From Candidatus Altimarinota bacterium (GTDB lineage Bacteria; Patescibacteriota; Gracilibacteria; UBA1369; 2-02-FULL-48-14), in assembly GCA_015485665.1 (NCBI GenBank), contig WFTC01000002.1, forward strand, positions 32,998 to 96,997: a stretch of 64,000 bases of DNA, written 5' to 3'. Positions 9,582 through 19,649 of this stretch are shown one piece after another. The notes beneath the pieces are model-generated. The model was not told where the DNA came from, did not search any database, and saw only the letters and a program-made list of their open reading frames with translations. Position 1 is the first letter of the stretch, and each line of letters opens with the position of its first letter. The position numbers and the translations under genes are program-made.

Positions 9582-10266
9582 AAAGCCTATCATCGGCATT
9601 CTTGCCGCCCGTATGCAATCGGAGCTGGATATACTTGATAAAGTCGCCACAACTTATACCGACTCTATTGTATCTGCTGGAGGCATCCCAATTATATTAA
9701 GCAATATTGCAGCAATACTTCCACACTATATAAAATTGATTGATGGAGTTTTAATGATAGGAGGCAGTCAAGATATTGATCCATCTCTATATAATGAGAA
9801 AAATACAAATTCAAAAGATACAGACATTAAAAAAGACCGTTACGAGCTAAAACTAATCAAAGCATGCATCAATGCCTGTATTCCAATTTTTGGCATTTGC
9901 AGGGGGATGCAGCTCATAAATCTACACTTTGGTGGCAGTCTTATCCAAGACCTTCCAAACAGTCAAATAAATCATCTTCAATACCAAAAACAATTTCAAC
10001 ATGTGCACAAAATCAGCGTTAAAAAGAGTAGAGTTTTACTAAGCAGTGATTACTCGGTCAATTCCGTGCATCATCAAGCCATAAAAAAAACAGGTACAGA
10101 TCTTCAAGTGAGTGCTTACTCCGAAGATGGAATCATTGAAATGATTGAGCATAAATCTTTGCCAATCATAGGAGTACAATGGCATCCTGAATGTCTTTTT
10201 GATGATGAAATTTCTCAACAATTATTTCAATACTTCATAAATCACTCGGCCTCATCCTCAAAATGA
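9574..10266 (+). CDS. class I glutamine amidotransferase-like / peptidase C26 (PuuD-like gamma-glutamyl hydrolase)
   Basis: GGSQDIDPSLY, nucleophile motif FGICRGMQLINLHFGGSLIQDLP, VNSVHHQAI, GVQWHPE. Confidence 0.88.
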   Translation: MNKKPIIGILAARMQSELDILDKVATTYTDSIVSAGGIPIILSNIAAILPHYIKLIDGVLMIGGSQDIDPSLYNEKNTNSKDTDIKKDRYELKLIKACINACIPIFGICRGMQLINLHFGGSLIQDLPNSQINHLQYQKQFQHVHKISVKKSRVLLSSDYSVNSVHHQAIKKTGTDLQVSAYSEDGIIEMIEHKSLPIIGVQWHPECLFDDEISQQLFQYFINHSASSSK

Positions 10267-12509
10267 ACTTCTCTTGGCTTACTACCTCTTGCAGGACCAA
10301 CAATTCCACGCTCTTCCAACATATCTATAATACGAGCCGCCCGCGAATAACCTATTTTCAAATAACGCTGCATGGATGAAGTGGAAGCCGCTTTCCTGTT
10401 TTTACGCAAACACTCAATTGCAAGAGCCATCAGATCTTCATCTGTCTTTGCAGCTTCAGGCACATCAGGAACCCCAATTATCGTCTTCTTCTTAATCTCT
10501 TTAGAAGTAATATCCTCAATATAATCAGGTTCATTTTCCAGTGTAAGTTTCAATTTGTTTGTAACTCTCTCAACTTCTTCAGTGGAAATATAAATACCTT
10601 GTACACGAACAGGTTTACCCATTGTTCCGGAAAGGTAGAGCATATCCCCTGCTCCAAGCAGATCTTCCGCTCCAACAGCATCCAATACTGTTCTTGAATC
10701 AATGGAAGATGCAACGGTAAAGGCTATTCTTGCAGGAACATTTGCTTTAATAAGACCAGTAATAACATCAACCGATGGTCTTTGAGTGGCTATAATTAAA
10801 TGCATGCCAACCGCCCTCGCCATTTGAGCGATTCTGCAAATTGAAGCTTCAACTTCTTTTTGAGCAGTCATCATAAGATCTGCAAGTTCATCTATAACTA
10901 TCACAATCTTAGGCATGCGATCCACTTTTTTACGATGCTTGTTATATTCATCTATATTTCTTGCACCCGCCTCTGCACATACTTTGTAACGACGATTCAT
11001 TTCAGCCACAGCCCAACGAAGTGAAGTAGCAGCTTTTTCTGGATCAGTAATTACAGGTGTAAGTAAATGAGGCAAACCGTTATAAGGTCTAAGCTCAACT
11101 TGTTTTGGATCAATCATTATAAATTTAAGCTCACGAGGAGAGTTATTATAAAGCATTGAAATCAAAAAACTGTTCATACCAACGGATTTACCAGCTCCGG
11201 TAGCACCTGCAATTAATAAATGAGGCATCTTTGCCAAATCAGCCACAACCGCATTACCGGAAACATCACGCCCCAAAGCCAGTTTAAGGTCAGAACCCAT
11301 GCCTTTATATTCACGAGACTCCATCACCTCCCTCATATGAACACTTGCTCTGGCACTGTTTGGTATTTCTACGCCAACAAGAGATTTACCGGGAATGGGA
11401 GCTTCAATACGAACAGCCGGTGCAGCCAAAGCCAGAGCAAGATCATTCTTCAAAGAAGTTATTTTAGAAAGCTTAACTCCACTTGCTGGCTTTAAAGTAT
11501 ATTGAACCACAGTTGGACCAACATGCACTTCATGCATGTTCACTGCAATTCCAAACTGCTCAAGTTTATCCTTAATCAAAGCTGCCTGATCTTTCAGCTC
11601 AGCCTGATTTAAAGAAAATGTTTCTCTATTTGAATTCAATAAATCCAAATCGGGATATTCCCAATCCAAAGAAGCATCCGCCGGTTTTTGATCAACCATA
11701 ATAATTTCCCCATCATTTTTGCTTTTAACCTCTTTTTTGGATTCCTTCTTAGGCTCTTTTTTTAGCCTTTCTTCCACTTCCTCAGGTGAAACTTCTTTCA
11801 AAGTCATTGAAAACTCATCTTCCATAAATCCTGGTTTAACAATTTTCAACTCTTCAGGCTCTTCTTCTTTCAAAGAGCTCTGATCCACAACCTTAATTTC
11901 CGGAGTGGCAACCGAAATAGCCTTTTTTACAGTTTTTTTGGAAGGAATAACAGCTCGCAATATGTCTCCCAAGCTGATTTGCAAAGTCAATAAAATTCCA
12001 ACTAAAAAAGTCGCCGTAAGTAATACATAAGCTCCTCTCTCTCCAAAAGCGCTTGTAAAAATAAAACTAGAAACAAAACCTATATATCCCCCTTGCCCAC
12101 CAGCTTGCGCAATTTCCAAAGATTCTTTAATTGGAACTGACATATGAATAAATCCCAAAATGGAAACTGCCAAAGCCGCAAGTCCGGTAAAACGAGACAA
12201 ACCCCAATTAATCTTTTTTGAAAGAAAGACAGTTACACCCATGAAAACAAGAATGAATGGTATCACTTCCATTCCAATACCGAAAATCGGACTAAGAAAA
12301 CTCACCCATAACTCACCCAAAAAACCTAACTGTTTATTTAAAGAAAGCCATGTCAGTGCAGCCAAGGCAAGATATGCAACAGCCCAAATCTCTCTTGCAA
12401 TATGCTTTTCAACCTCAAAGGTCAAGATTTTGTTTTTCTTGCTGCTTCTACGTTTGCGAGTGGTGGTTGTGCGCCTTTTACTTACGCGCCGTCTTTTCTT
12501 TGGAGGCAT
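10242..12509 (-). CDS. ftsK: DNA translocase FtsK/SpoIIIE
   Basis: MPHLLIAGATGAGKSVGMNSFLISMLY, KFIMIDPKQVELRPYNGLPHLLTPVITD, ATQRPSVDVITGLIKANVPARIAFTVAS plus C-terminal gamma winged helix; N-terminal TM helices. Confidence 0.97.
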   Translation of the reverse strand: MPPKKRRRVSKRRTTTTRKRRSSKKNKILTFEVEKHIAREIWAVAYLALAALTWLSLNKQLGFLGELWVSFLSPIFGIGMEVIPFILVFMGVTVFLSKKINWGLSRFTGLAALAVSILGFIHMSVPIKESLEIAQAGGQGGYIGFVSSFIFTSAFGERGAYVLLTATFLVGILLTLQISLGDILRAVIPSKKTVKKAISVATPEIKVVDQSSLKEEEPEELKIVKPGFMEDEFSMTLKEVSPEEVEERLKKEPKKESKKEVKSKNDGEIIMVDQKPADASLDWEYPDLDLLNSNRETFSLNQAELKDQAALIKDKLEQFGIAVNMHEVHVGPTVVQYTLKPASGVKLSKITSLKNDLALALAAPAVRIEAPIPGKSLVGVEIPNSARASVHMREVMESREYKGMGSDLKLALGRDVSGNAVVADLAKMPHLLIAGATGAGKSVGMNSFLISMLYNNSPRELKFIMIDPKQVELRPYNGLPHLLTPVITDPEKAATSLRWAVAEMNRRYKVCAEAGARNIDEYNKHRKKVDRMPKIVIVIDELADLMMTAQKEVEASICRIAQMARAVGMHLIIATQRPSVDVITGLIKANVPARIAFTVASSIDSRTVLDAVGAEDLLGAGDMLYLSGTMGKPVRVQGIYISTEEVERVTNKLKLTLENEPDYIEDITSKEIKKKTIIGVPDVPEAAKTDEDLMALAIECLRKNRKAASTSSMQRYLKIGYSRAARIIDMLEERGIVGPARGSKPREVHFEDEAE

Positions 12510-12552
12510 ATGGCATTTTAATGCTTGAAAAGCCTATCAAAATCGCTCTAGA

Positions 12553-13461
12553 ATGCCAAGCATGAAAAGCTTTCGCTCACTTATTTTTCTATCCGCCATT
12601 TTATTTCAGTTCTTTATCATTATTGGAGATAGATACTGGTTTACAGAGCTTTGGACTCATTATTTGCACTATATCATTGTTTTTGACCTTATAGCTGTAT
12701 TTATTCTTATAAAAGGAAAAAAGTGGAAATCAGCCATGCTAATTCTAATTTTATTCCGTATTAATCTTTGGCAAATAGCACCTTTTTTGATAAAAAATCC
12801 GCCTTCAAACATTACAACAGAGAAAGCTGAGCTTAGCCTCCTTTCCATAAATTTTTTCTATGAAAACAATGACTTTGACTCTTTTATATTTTTAATGAAA
12901 GAATTAAATCCGGATATTTTATTCGTTCAAGAAGCAGGTCAAGGCTGGTTAAAGCGCATTTCTCAGGAGGAATATCCATATCAATACCTAACTAAAGCAA
13001 AGGGTGCGGATGGATTTTTCATAGCCAGTAAAATTCCGGGAGAATTTCAAGAAATCCCTTTGGGAAAGGAAAAAGCTCTGGAATTTAAAAATGATTATGG
13101 AACTTTCATATCTATACATCCTTTCCCATCACTGAATAAGCAAAGCGCAAAAGAAGGACGTGCATATTTTAAAGACCTAAATAAGTACATTGAAAATATA
13201 AAAAACCCAATCGTGCTTGGTGATTTCAATGCAGCTGTTTGGTCACCAAAACTCTATAAACTTTCCAAAGAAAGAAATTTGTCAGACGCAGCTCTGGGGT
13301 TTGGCATAAAAAAAACTTGGAAAAGTAAAAATCCCCTATTTTTTATCGCAATAGATCATGTACTTTTAAATCCAATGTGGAAAAGTGTTGACTTCAAAAC
13401 TTATTTTGTAGAGGGCAGTGATCATCTTGCCCTTTGGCTGGCTTTGGATAAAAAAGACTGA
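12553..13461 (+). CDS. membrane-anchored endonuclease/exonuclease/phosphatase family protein
   Basis: N-terminal TM helices, then LSINFFYENND...NPDILFVQEAG...NPIVLGDFNAAVWSP...IDHVLLNP...GSDHLALW. Confidence 0.82.
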   Translation: MPSMKSFRSLIFLSAILFQFFIIIGDRYWFTELWTHYLHYIIVFDLIAVFILIKGKKWKSAMLILILFRINLWQIAPFLIKNPPSNITTEKAELSLLSINFFYENNDFDSFIFLMKELNPDILFVQEAGQGWLKRISQEEYPYQYLTKAKGADGFFIASKIPGEFQEIPLGKEKALEFKNDYGTFISIHPFPSLNKQSAKEGRAYFKDLNKYIENIKNPIVLGDFNAAVWSPKLYKLSKERNLSDAALGFGIKKTWKSKNPLFFIAIDHVLLNPMWKSVDFKTYFVEGSDHLALWLALDKKD

Positions 13462-13474
13462 TAACTTAAAGCTA

Positions 13475-14959
13475 ATGATAAAAACCAGATTCGCCCCATC
13501 ACCAACAGGATACCTACACGTGGGAGGTCTTCGTACCGCTCTCTATGCATACCTATTCGCAAAAAAAGAAAAGGGCAAATTCATTCTTCGTATTGAAGAT
13601 ACGGATCAAAAAAGACTTGTTGAAGGAGCAGCTGAAAAACTTCAAGATACACTTCGCTATTTTGGTATTGAATGGGATGAAGGTCCTTATTTTCAATCTG
13701 AACGTAAAGAAAAATACAGACAATATGCTGAAAAATTAATTGAATCAGGTCATGCCTACAGATGTTATTGCAGTGCTGAAAGACTGCAAGATATGCGCAC
13801 CCTGCAACAAAAAAACAAAGTTGCCCCAAAATATGACAGGCATTGCTACAAGATTCCTGAAGAGGAGAAAGAAGCCTTGTTTAATCAAGGTAAATCTCAT
13901 GTTATTAGACTGCTTATCCCGAATGAAACAATATCTTTCCAAGATATTGTTAGAGGTAATCTGAATTTTCACGGAAAAGATTTGGACGACCAAATTTTAA
14001 TGAAGTCGGATGGATATCCAACATATCACCTTGCAGTTGTTGTTGATGACTACGAAATGGGAATAACTCATGTAATTAGAGGAGAAGAATGGCTTCCAAG
14101 CACTCCAAAACATATTTTGCTTTACAGGGCGCTAGGATGGGATTTGCCTACTTTTGCTCATTTACCATTGTTACTAAATCCTGACAAAAGCAAACTCAGC
14201 AAACGCCAAGGAGACGTTGCAGCTGAAGATTATATAAAAAAAGGATATCTTAAAGAGGCAATCATAAATTTCATAGCATTTTTAGGTTGGAATCCTGGAA
14301 GTGAAGAAGAGTTTTTTACACTTAAAAAGCTGCAAGAGGTATTCAGCTTGGAACGGGTACAAAAAGCAGGAGCAGTATTTAATACCGATAAACTAGACTG
14401 GATGAACGGACACTATTTGCGCAAAATGCACGCAGTGGATTTGGCAATAATGCTCCTTCCCAAACTTAAAAAAACGGTTTATTTCGCAAAAACTGACTAT
14501 TCAACCTTAACAGATGAATCAATTAAATCTTGTGAAGATGAAAAAGCGAATAACTTCATAAAATTTGTATCCTGTATTCAAAGCAGAATCAAAACTCTAA
14601 ATGAAGCGATGGAGCAACTTCGTCCATTTCTTATTGATGAACTTGAATATAGCGATCTTTTTTTCCATAAAAAAATGAAAGTTGACCGTGCCATTGCAAT
14701 AATGGCTTTGGAAGCCTGTATAAAAGCACTTGAACATCAAAAAGATTTTAAAAATGAAACTGCATTAAAAGAAAAAATTGTAACAGTTATTAAATCACTT
14801 GGCATGAAAAACGGTCAAGTAATGTGGCCGCTACGTGTTGCCCTAAGTAACGAAGAAAAATCAGCCGGTGCTTTTGAACTCATGTCCGTAATGGGAAAAG
14901 AAAAAACACTTAAAAGGTTAAAGTCAGCTTTAAACTGGCTCAACGAAACTTCTTCTTAA
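13475..14959 (+). CDS. gltX: glutamate--tRNA ligase
   Basis: RFAPSPTGYLHVGGLRTALYAYLFAKK (HIGH region) and SKLSKRQGDVA (KMSKS-like); start set at ATG 13475. Confidence 0.96.
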   Translation: MIKTRFAPSPTGYLHVGGLRTALYAYLFAKKEKGKFILRIEDTDQKRLVEGAAEKLQDTLRYFGIEWDEGPYFQSERKEKYRQYAEKLIESGHAYRCYCSAERLQDMRTLQQKNKVAPKYDRHCYKIPEEEKEALFNQGKSHVIRLLIPNETISFQDIVRGNLNFHGKDLDDQILMKSDGYPTYHLAVVVDDYEMGITHVIRGEEWLPSTPKHILLYRALGWDLPTFAHLPLLLNPDKSKLSKRQGDVAAEDYIKKGYLKEAIINFIAFLGWNPGSEEEFFTLKKLQEVFSLERVQKAGAVFNTDKLDWMNGHYLRKMHAVDLAIMLLPKLKKTVYFAKTDYSTLTDESIKSCEDEKANNFIKFVSCIQSRIKTLNEAMEQLRPFLIDELEYSDLFFHKKMKVDRAIAIMALEACIKALEHQKDFKNETALKEKIVTVIKSLGMKNGQVMWPLRVALSNEEKSAGAFELMSVMGKEKTLKRLKSALNWLNETSS

Positions 14960-16748
14960 ACCAAGAACTTATCTTTTTCTTAGTTCTTACCAGAGAAGCT
15001 CTTAATCCTTTATTCACGGGCTTTTGCTGCACAGGCTCTTGTTCTACAAATTCTTTATCATGAACCACACCCTTCACTGAATCTTTAGGTGACTGATCAA
15101 GTGATTGCTCATGTAAAGGTCTGATAAATCCAGGTTCAACTACATCTGTAGGTTCAACATCTGTATAAACCGGAACAAAAGCATCATTGCCACTTAGCTC
15201 AGATGCTAATTCGGTATTTATTCCACCACGCAAAGTATGATCAGTCCAATCTATTGATTTATGAGGGTTATCAGCAAGAGATGGAACGGTAGCTAAAGCG
15301 CTATCAATAAGTCTTGCCGTATCCTCGCCGCCCAATTGTTCATTGGAACGCAAATAATCAAGTAAATCTTGTATAGTTGCATTAGAACCCAAAGTACCTT
15401 CTACCAAACGACTCTCATTGAAAGCTGCAATCACAGCATCATAACCTCCCCACTCGGATAAATATCCAATACCAACATCTGCTGGTAGATCAGGATTAAC
15501 ATGTAAACCACTATCACTAACAAGACGATTTACATATCCTGCCACAAGCCTATCTCGCATCCGACCTGTCTGATTCACATCCAAATTTGCTGCCATATCA
15601 TAAACACTGGATACTGTATCCGATGCAACTGCGGGGCTTGAAGAGTCTTCAATAGCTCTATCATTACTGCTTGATCCAGAATTTTTTGAAGCCGTACTTG
15701 ATGCAACAACTGTTATATCAAGTGTAGGATCTTGCTCTTTAGGCATAGCTAATACCGCCATTGCCACTCCTGCAAATAATCCAAGATATGTTGCAATCTG
15801 TTTTGACACTGAAGGCTTAAACAAATCAGGATTCGGCGCACCAAGCTCTGGCACATCAACCTCTGTAGGTGCATATTCTCTTACAAAATCTTCCACTTTA
15901 TCAGATACACTTAGTTTTTTCAATAAATTTAAAATATGTATTCCTAGACTATCACTTAACTCAATCAACTTACGAAGATTATTTACATCAGAGTATGAAA
16001 GTAAAAGATATTCTTCACGCATACTCAACTTAGTTAAATCATCAATATGCCATTTATTAATCATCATATTTAAAAAATTTTGCCTACTTTGTTCACTTTC
16101 CTTAGTATTTTCAAGAAAACAATTAAAAGCTTCCTCATTTAAAGTGATAATACTTGAAATCTTCCTATTCAAACCATCCATATTTAAGGCACGTAATCTT
16201 GCAATGTAAGACTCACACGCAAATACCTGTTCCAAGCGTTGAATTCTATTTGAAATAAAATGATTATCAATAGTTACATTTCCACAAATTTGCGCCTGTG
16301 CACTTCCTGCAGAATCTCTTGTATATTTTCCATCAGTATTTTCAGTCGGTAGAGGAGAAGAATTGCTTATATATGCTTTCAACTGTAATGCGAAAACTGT
16401 AACAATTGTATCATCAGTATTCAGTACAGCTGATTGATTAATACTATCATTCACTTCTCTATGTAACTCCTCAACCGATTTGGAAGTTTGATTCAATGCA
16501 CGATTATATTTTTCCCTGAAATGTTGTTTTGCTTCTTTAGTAAACTCTTCTATTCTCAATAAATTACTAAATTTTGCTGCCAACTCCGATTTCTGATATG
16601 CATCAGGACAACTTGCATAGTCCCTGCATGCTGCATAAAAATCCTCACACAATCCACAAAGAAATGCTCTTCTTTCATATGACACCTCAGAAGTTAAAAA
16701 ATTCTCATTAAAACTCTCACATCCATTATCGCCAATATCTTCAAGCAT
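14940..16748 (-). CDS. hypothetical protein, single central TM, basic C-terminus
   Basis: 602-aa ORF with one TM (IATYLGLFAGVAMAVLAM), Ser/Ala/Asp-rich linker and a KKKISSWFKKKFR tail; no family recognised. Confidence 0.65.
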   Translation of the reverse strand: MLEDIGDNGCESFNENFLTSEVSYERRAFLCGLCEDFYAACRDYASCPDAYQKSELAAKFSNLLRIEEFTKEAKQHFREKYNRALNQTSKSVEELHREVNDSINQSAVLNTDDTIVTVFALQLKAYISNSSPLPTENTDGKYTRDSAGSAQAQICGNVTIDNHFISNRIQRLEQVFACESYIARLRALNMDGLNRKISSIITLNEEAFNCFLENTKESEQSRQNFLNMMINKWHIDDLTKLSMREEYLLLSYSDVNNLRKLIELSDSLGIHILNLLKKLSVSDKVEDFVREYAPTEVDVPELGAPNPDLFKPSVSKQIATYLGLFAGVAMAVLAMPKEQDPTLDITVVASSTASKNSGSSSNDRAIEDSSSPAVASDTVSSVYDMAANLDVNQTGRMRDRLVAGYVNRLVSDSGLHVNPDLPADVGIGYLSEWGGYDAVIAAFNESRLVEGTLGSNATIQDLLDYLRSNEQLGGEDTARLIDSALATVPSLADNPHKSIDWTDHTLRGGINTELASELSGNDAFVPVYTDVEPTDVVEPGFIRPLHEQSLDQSPKDSVKGVVHDKEFVEQEPVQQKPVNKGLRASLVRTKKKISSWFKKKFR

Positions 16749-16834
16749 AATCTTTAAATTTTAATTGAGTAGAGTTTATTCTTAACCCTTAAAACTTGCG
16801 CTGTCAATATTATAGTTTTTAATGTACTATATAA

Positions 16835-17632
16835 ATGAATATTTACCAAAAAAATATGAACTCTCAAGAAATACATGCTCAAACAGAAGAATTTGCGAAT
16901 GATGGAGGAGTAAAAGATAGAGTTATAAATCTTGCACAACGCAGATTAAAAAAAGAATTGGCAAGCAATCAAATATCTGCAGCTATGCGAATTATAGCAC
17001 CTTATATTCTGAAGGCACGTGAAGTATCTTTTATTGCAGATAGACATCAAAATCTTATGGATATGCCACAAGAACTTAGAAATGAATTTATAGATAATCT
17101 GGCAAGAGAGACTGTAAATCCAACTTTACTTGATAGACTCAAAAAATCGGCTCTAAAAAGCTTACCCGGCATGCAATTTTTTGTAACTCTTGAAGATGTA
17201 AAAAACGGATCATTGGCAATTATGCTGCTTTCAGGAATGATAGGAGATGAAGAAACTCAAGAACGTTTTGCAACGCATACCAATCCAGGAAAAATTGAAT
17301 TATTAATGCAAAAGGCTTTGCCTTGGCTTGCAAAACTGGATATTGAGCCTGACACTCGCGCTATTCTTGAAATGCTAATCATTGCATTTAAAGCGAAAAC
17401 AGTAACGATAGATGCTTTAAAAAAACTTCGTGAAGAAGTAAAAAAGGCTGAATCTGATCCGGAATCAAGAGCTGCAATCAAAAATACCCTTGAGCAAACA
17501 GAATGTGATGCTAATTATGCAGCTCTTATGCCTGCGACAAACAATAAAAAAACTGCGCCTGAAATTAATATGGATAATTCACTTGGACCTATAAACCATG
17601 ATTTAAAAGAAAGATCAAATCAAGCTGAATAA
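16835..17632 (+). CDS. hypothetical helical protein
   Basis: 265-aa ORF, divergent from 14940..16748; possible alternative start at ATG 16856. Confidence 0.6.
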   Translation: MNIYQKNMNSQEIHAQTEEFANDGGVKDRVINLAQRRLKKELASNQISAAMRIIAPYILKAREVSFIADRHQNLMDMPQELRNEFIDNLARETVNPTLLDRLKKSALKSLPGMQFFVTLEDVKNGSLAIMLLSGMIGDEETQERFATHTNPGKIELLMQKALPWLAKLDIEPDTRAILEMLIIAFKAKTVTIDALKKLREEVKKAESDPESRAAIKNTLEQTECDANYAALMPATNNKKTAPEINMDNSLGPINHDLKERSNQAE

Positions 17633-17701
17633 AAAATAAATGCTCTTTTCAAGAGATATCCAAATCGGTAGAATTGAGACTGACTTAAGCATCTTTCATA
17701 T

Positions 17702-18040
17702 ATGAATTTTCAAGATCTTCGCATCATAGTCGGTCAAATTAAAAAAAATGTAAAATGCCCAAAATGCAATACGCGCTATAATGATCAAGATATTGAATTG
17801 ATAGGAGGGCTCGGAGATGAACAACATTTTTTTCATACAACTTGTTCAAAATGCAATTCTGAATCTATAGTCAACGTAAGCTTGCAAATGAGTGATAATT
17901 TCTTTATTCCAAACGAACTGAAAAAATTAGGTTCAGCTCCACGAATGGGTCATATTTCAGCGGATGAAGTTTTAGATATGCACAATTTTTTGAAAAATTT
18001 TGATGGTGATTTTAATCGCATTTTCAAAAAGACCGACTAA
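17702..18040 (+). CDS. small zinc-ribbon protein
   Basis: VKCPKCNTRYNDQD...TTCSKCNSESIV: two CxxC knuckles. Confidence 0.68.
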   Translation: MNFQDLRIIVGQIKKNVKCPKCNTRYNDQDIELIGGLGDEQHFFHTTCSKCNSESIVNVSLQMSDNFFIPNELKKLGSAPRMGHISADEVLDMHNFLKNFDGDFNRIFKKTD

Positions 18041-18058
18041 ACTTCATCTCGCCAAGCT

Positions 18059-18328
18059 ATGAGAAAGTTTTTATTTCCATTGAGCCTCAGTGTATTGTTT
18101 CTAACTGGCTGCAGCACTTTAAATACTGTAACAACAGAAACAATACAAGCTGTAGAGAATTTAAACAATGAAGCTATTCGCATTAAAAACAATGTCACAA
18201 CTCAAGCGATACAAATACAAGAAGTATATGAGGCTGTAAATGCCGTATTGGATGCAACACAAGAAGCAATGAATAGCATTAATGAAATAAGCGATACAAA
18301 TGAACCACCCATTTCTTCAGAAGATTAA
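18059..18328 (+). CDS. small lipoprotein
   Basis: MRKFLFPLSLSVLFLTGCSTLNTV: lipobox LTGC. Confidence 0.65.
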   Translation: MRKFLFPLSLSVLFLTGCSTLNTVTTETIQAVENLNNEAIRIKNNVTTQAIQIQEVYEAVNAVLDATQEAMNSINEISDTNEPPISSED

Positions 18329-19235
18329 AAATGAAGCTAAAAAAAATCCATCTCCTATAATTTTTGCAGAGGGAAAAGAAAAAAGAGTAAAAGCTGCAGC
18401 AAAAATAATAGAAAAGGAAGGCTTGGCTGTACCTATTTTATTGGAGGATACACAAAGTCATCCACAATTTGAAAATATGCTAAAGCTCTATAAAAAAATG
18501 CGAAACACATCTGAAGAAGCAGCTTACAAAGCAACATCTGATCCTCATGTTTTATCCGCTTTGCTTGTGAAAAGTGGTGAAGCAAAAGCAATGATTAGCG
18601 GACCGAGCGCATCTTCAAAAGAACGTATCTTGCCTGCTCTTCAAATCATTCGCAGTAAACATGAAAATCATAAAGCATCTTCTTACTTTATAATGTTACT
18701 ACCTGAAACTGTAAATGTTGATGCGGCAAACGGAGGTGTGCTTTTTTTTGCCGATTGTGCTGTAAATGTATCTCCTAGTGTGCAAGAACTGGCTAATATC
18801 GCAATAGATACGGCAGACAGTGCGCAAAGTCTAGGTCTTCAAGCAAAAGTTGCCATGCTGACTTTTTCAACTGAAGGAAGCTCATTACACCCCGCCGTCA
18901 AAAAAGTACGTAAAGCTGCATCATTAATTCATAAAAAACGGTCGGACTTGCAGGTTTCAAATGATATGCAAGCAGATGCAGCACTCATAGATTCAATCGG
19001 TGAATGCAAAGCTCATGAAAATAAAATTGCCGGACATGCAAATGTACTTATATTTCCAAGTCTGGAAGCCGGAAATATAGCATATAAATTGGTTGAAAGA
19101 TTATGCGGAGCAAAAGTTATAGGGCCGGTATTGCAAGGACTAAACAAAACTGTTGCAGAACTTTCACGTGGATCTGACGAAGCAGATATTGTAAACTTGG
19201 CAGCGTTGATCTCTGTCTTAACCTCAAAACAATGA
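18300..19235 (+). CDS. pta: phosphate acetyltransferase (short form, catalytic domain only)
   Basis: PIIFAEGKEKRVKAAAKII, AMISGPSASSKERILPALQIIR, FADCAVNVSPSVQELANIAIDTA, ANVLIFPSLEAGNIAYKL. Confidence 0.88.
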   Translation: MNHPFLQKIKNEAKKNPSPIIFAEGKEKRVKAAAKIIEKEGLAVPILLEDTQSHPQFENMLKLYKKMRNTSEEAAYKATSDPHVLSALLVKSGEAKAMISGPSASSKERILPALQIIRSKHENHKASSYFIMLLPETVNVDAANGGVLFFADCAVNVSPSVQELANIAIDTADSAQSLGLQAKVAMLTFSTEGSSLHPAVKKVRKAASLIHKKRSDLQVSNDMQADAALIDSIGECKAHENKIAGHANVLIFPSLEAGNIAYKLVERLCGAKVIGPVLQGLNKTVAELSRGSDEADIVNLAALISVLTSKQ

Positions 19236-19645
19236 AAAAAATTGATAAAAAAGTGAAACAAGCTTTCATTGAGCGCTTTGGCAGAGCTCCAAAATATATT
19301 GGATATATTGTTCAAAATGCTAATGGATGGCTTTTTTTTCTTTCGGCAATCGGCGGGCTTACTGGTCTGTTTTTGCAAAAACATTGGATAATTGGAATAT
19401 ATGAAGGACGCTTAAACTTCATTAAAGTCAATCAGTGGAAGAGAGATATACTTCAAGAAGAAAAAATGACCATAAACACAGCTGATATTCAGAAACATAC
19501 AACTCAACAAGTAAGATTCAGACATCACTTCAAACTAAAAATGAAAGACGGTAACATCTTTAATTTTATGATGTATCAAACCAACAGCATTTTATACGGG
19601 CACGCAAATTGCTTGGAAGAAATGGAACAATTATTCCAATCTTAA
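19232..19645 (+). CDS. hypothetical protein
   Basis: 137-aa ORF overlapping the pta stop by 4 nt; one hydrophobic segment. Confidence 0.5.
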   Translation: MKKIDKKVKQAFIERFGRAPKYIGYIVQNANGWLFFLSAIGGLTGLFLQKHWIIGIYEGRLNFIKVNQWKRDILQEEKMTINTADIQKHTTQQVRFRHHFKLKMKDGNIFNFMMYQTNSILYGHANCLEEMEQLFQS

Positions 19646-19649
19646 TGTG

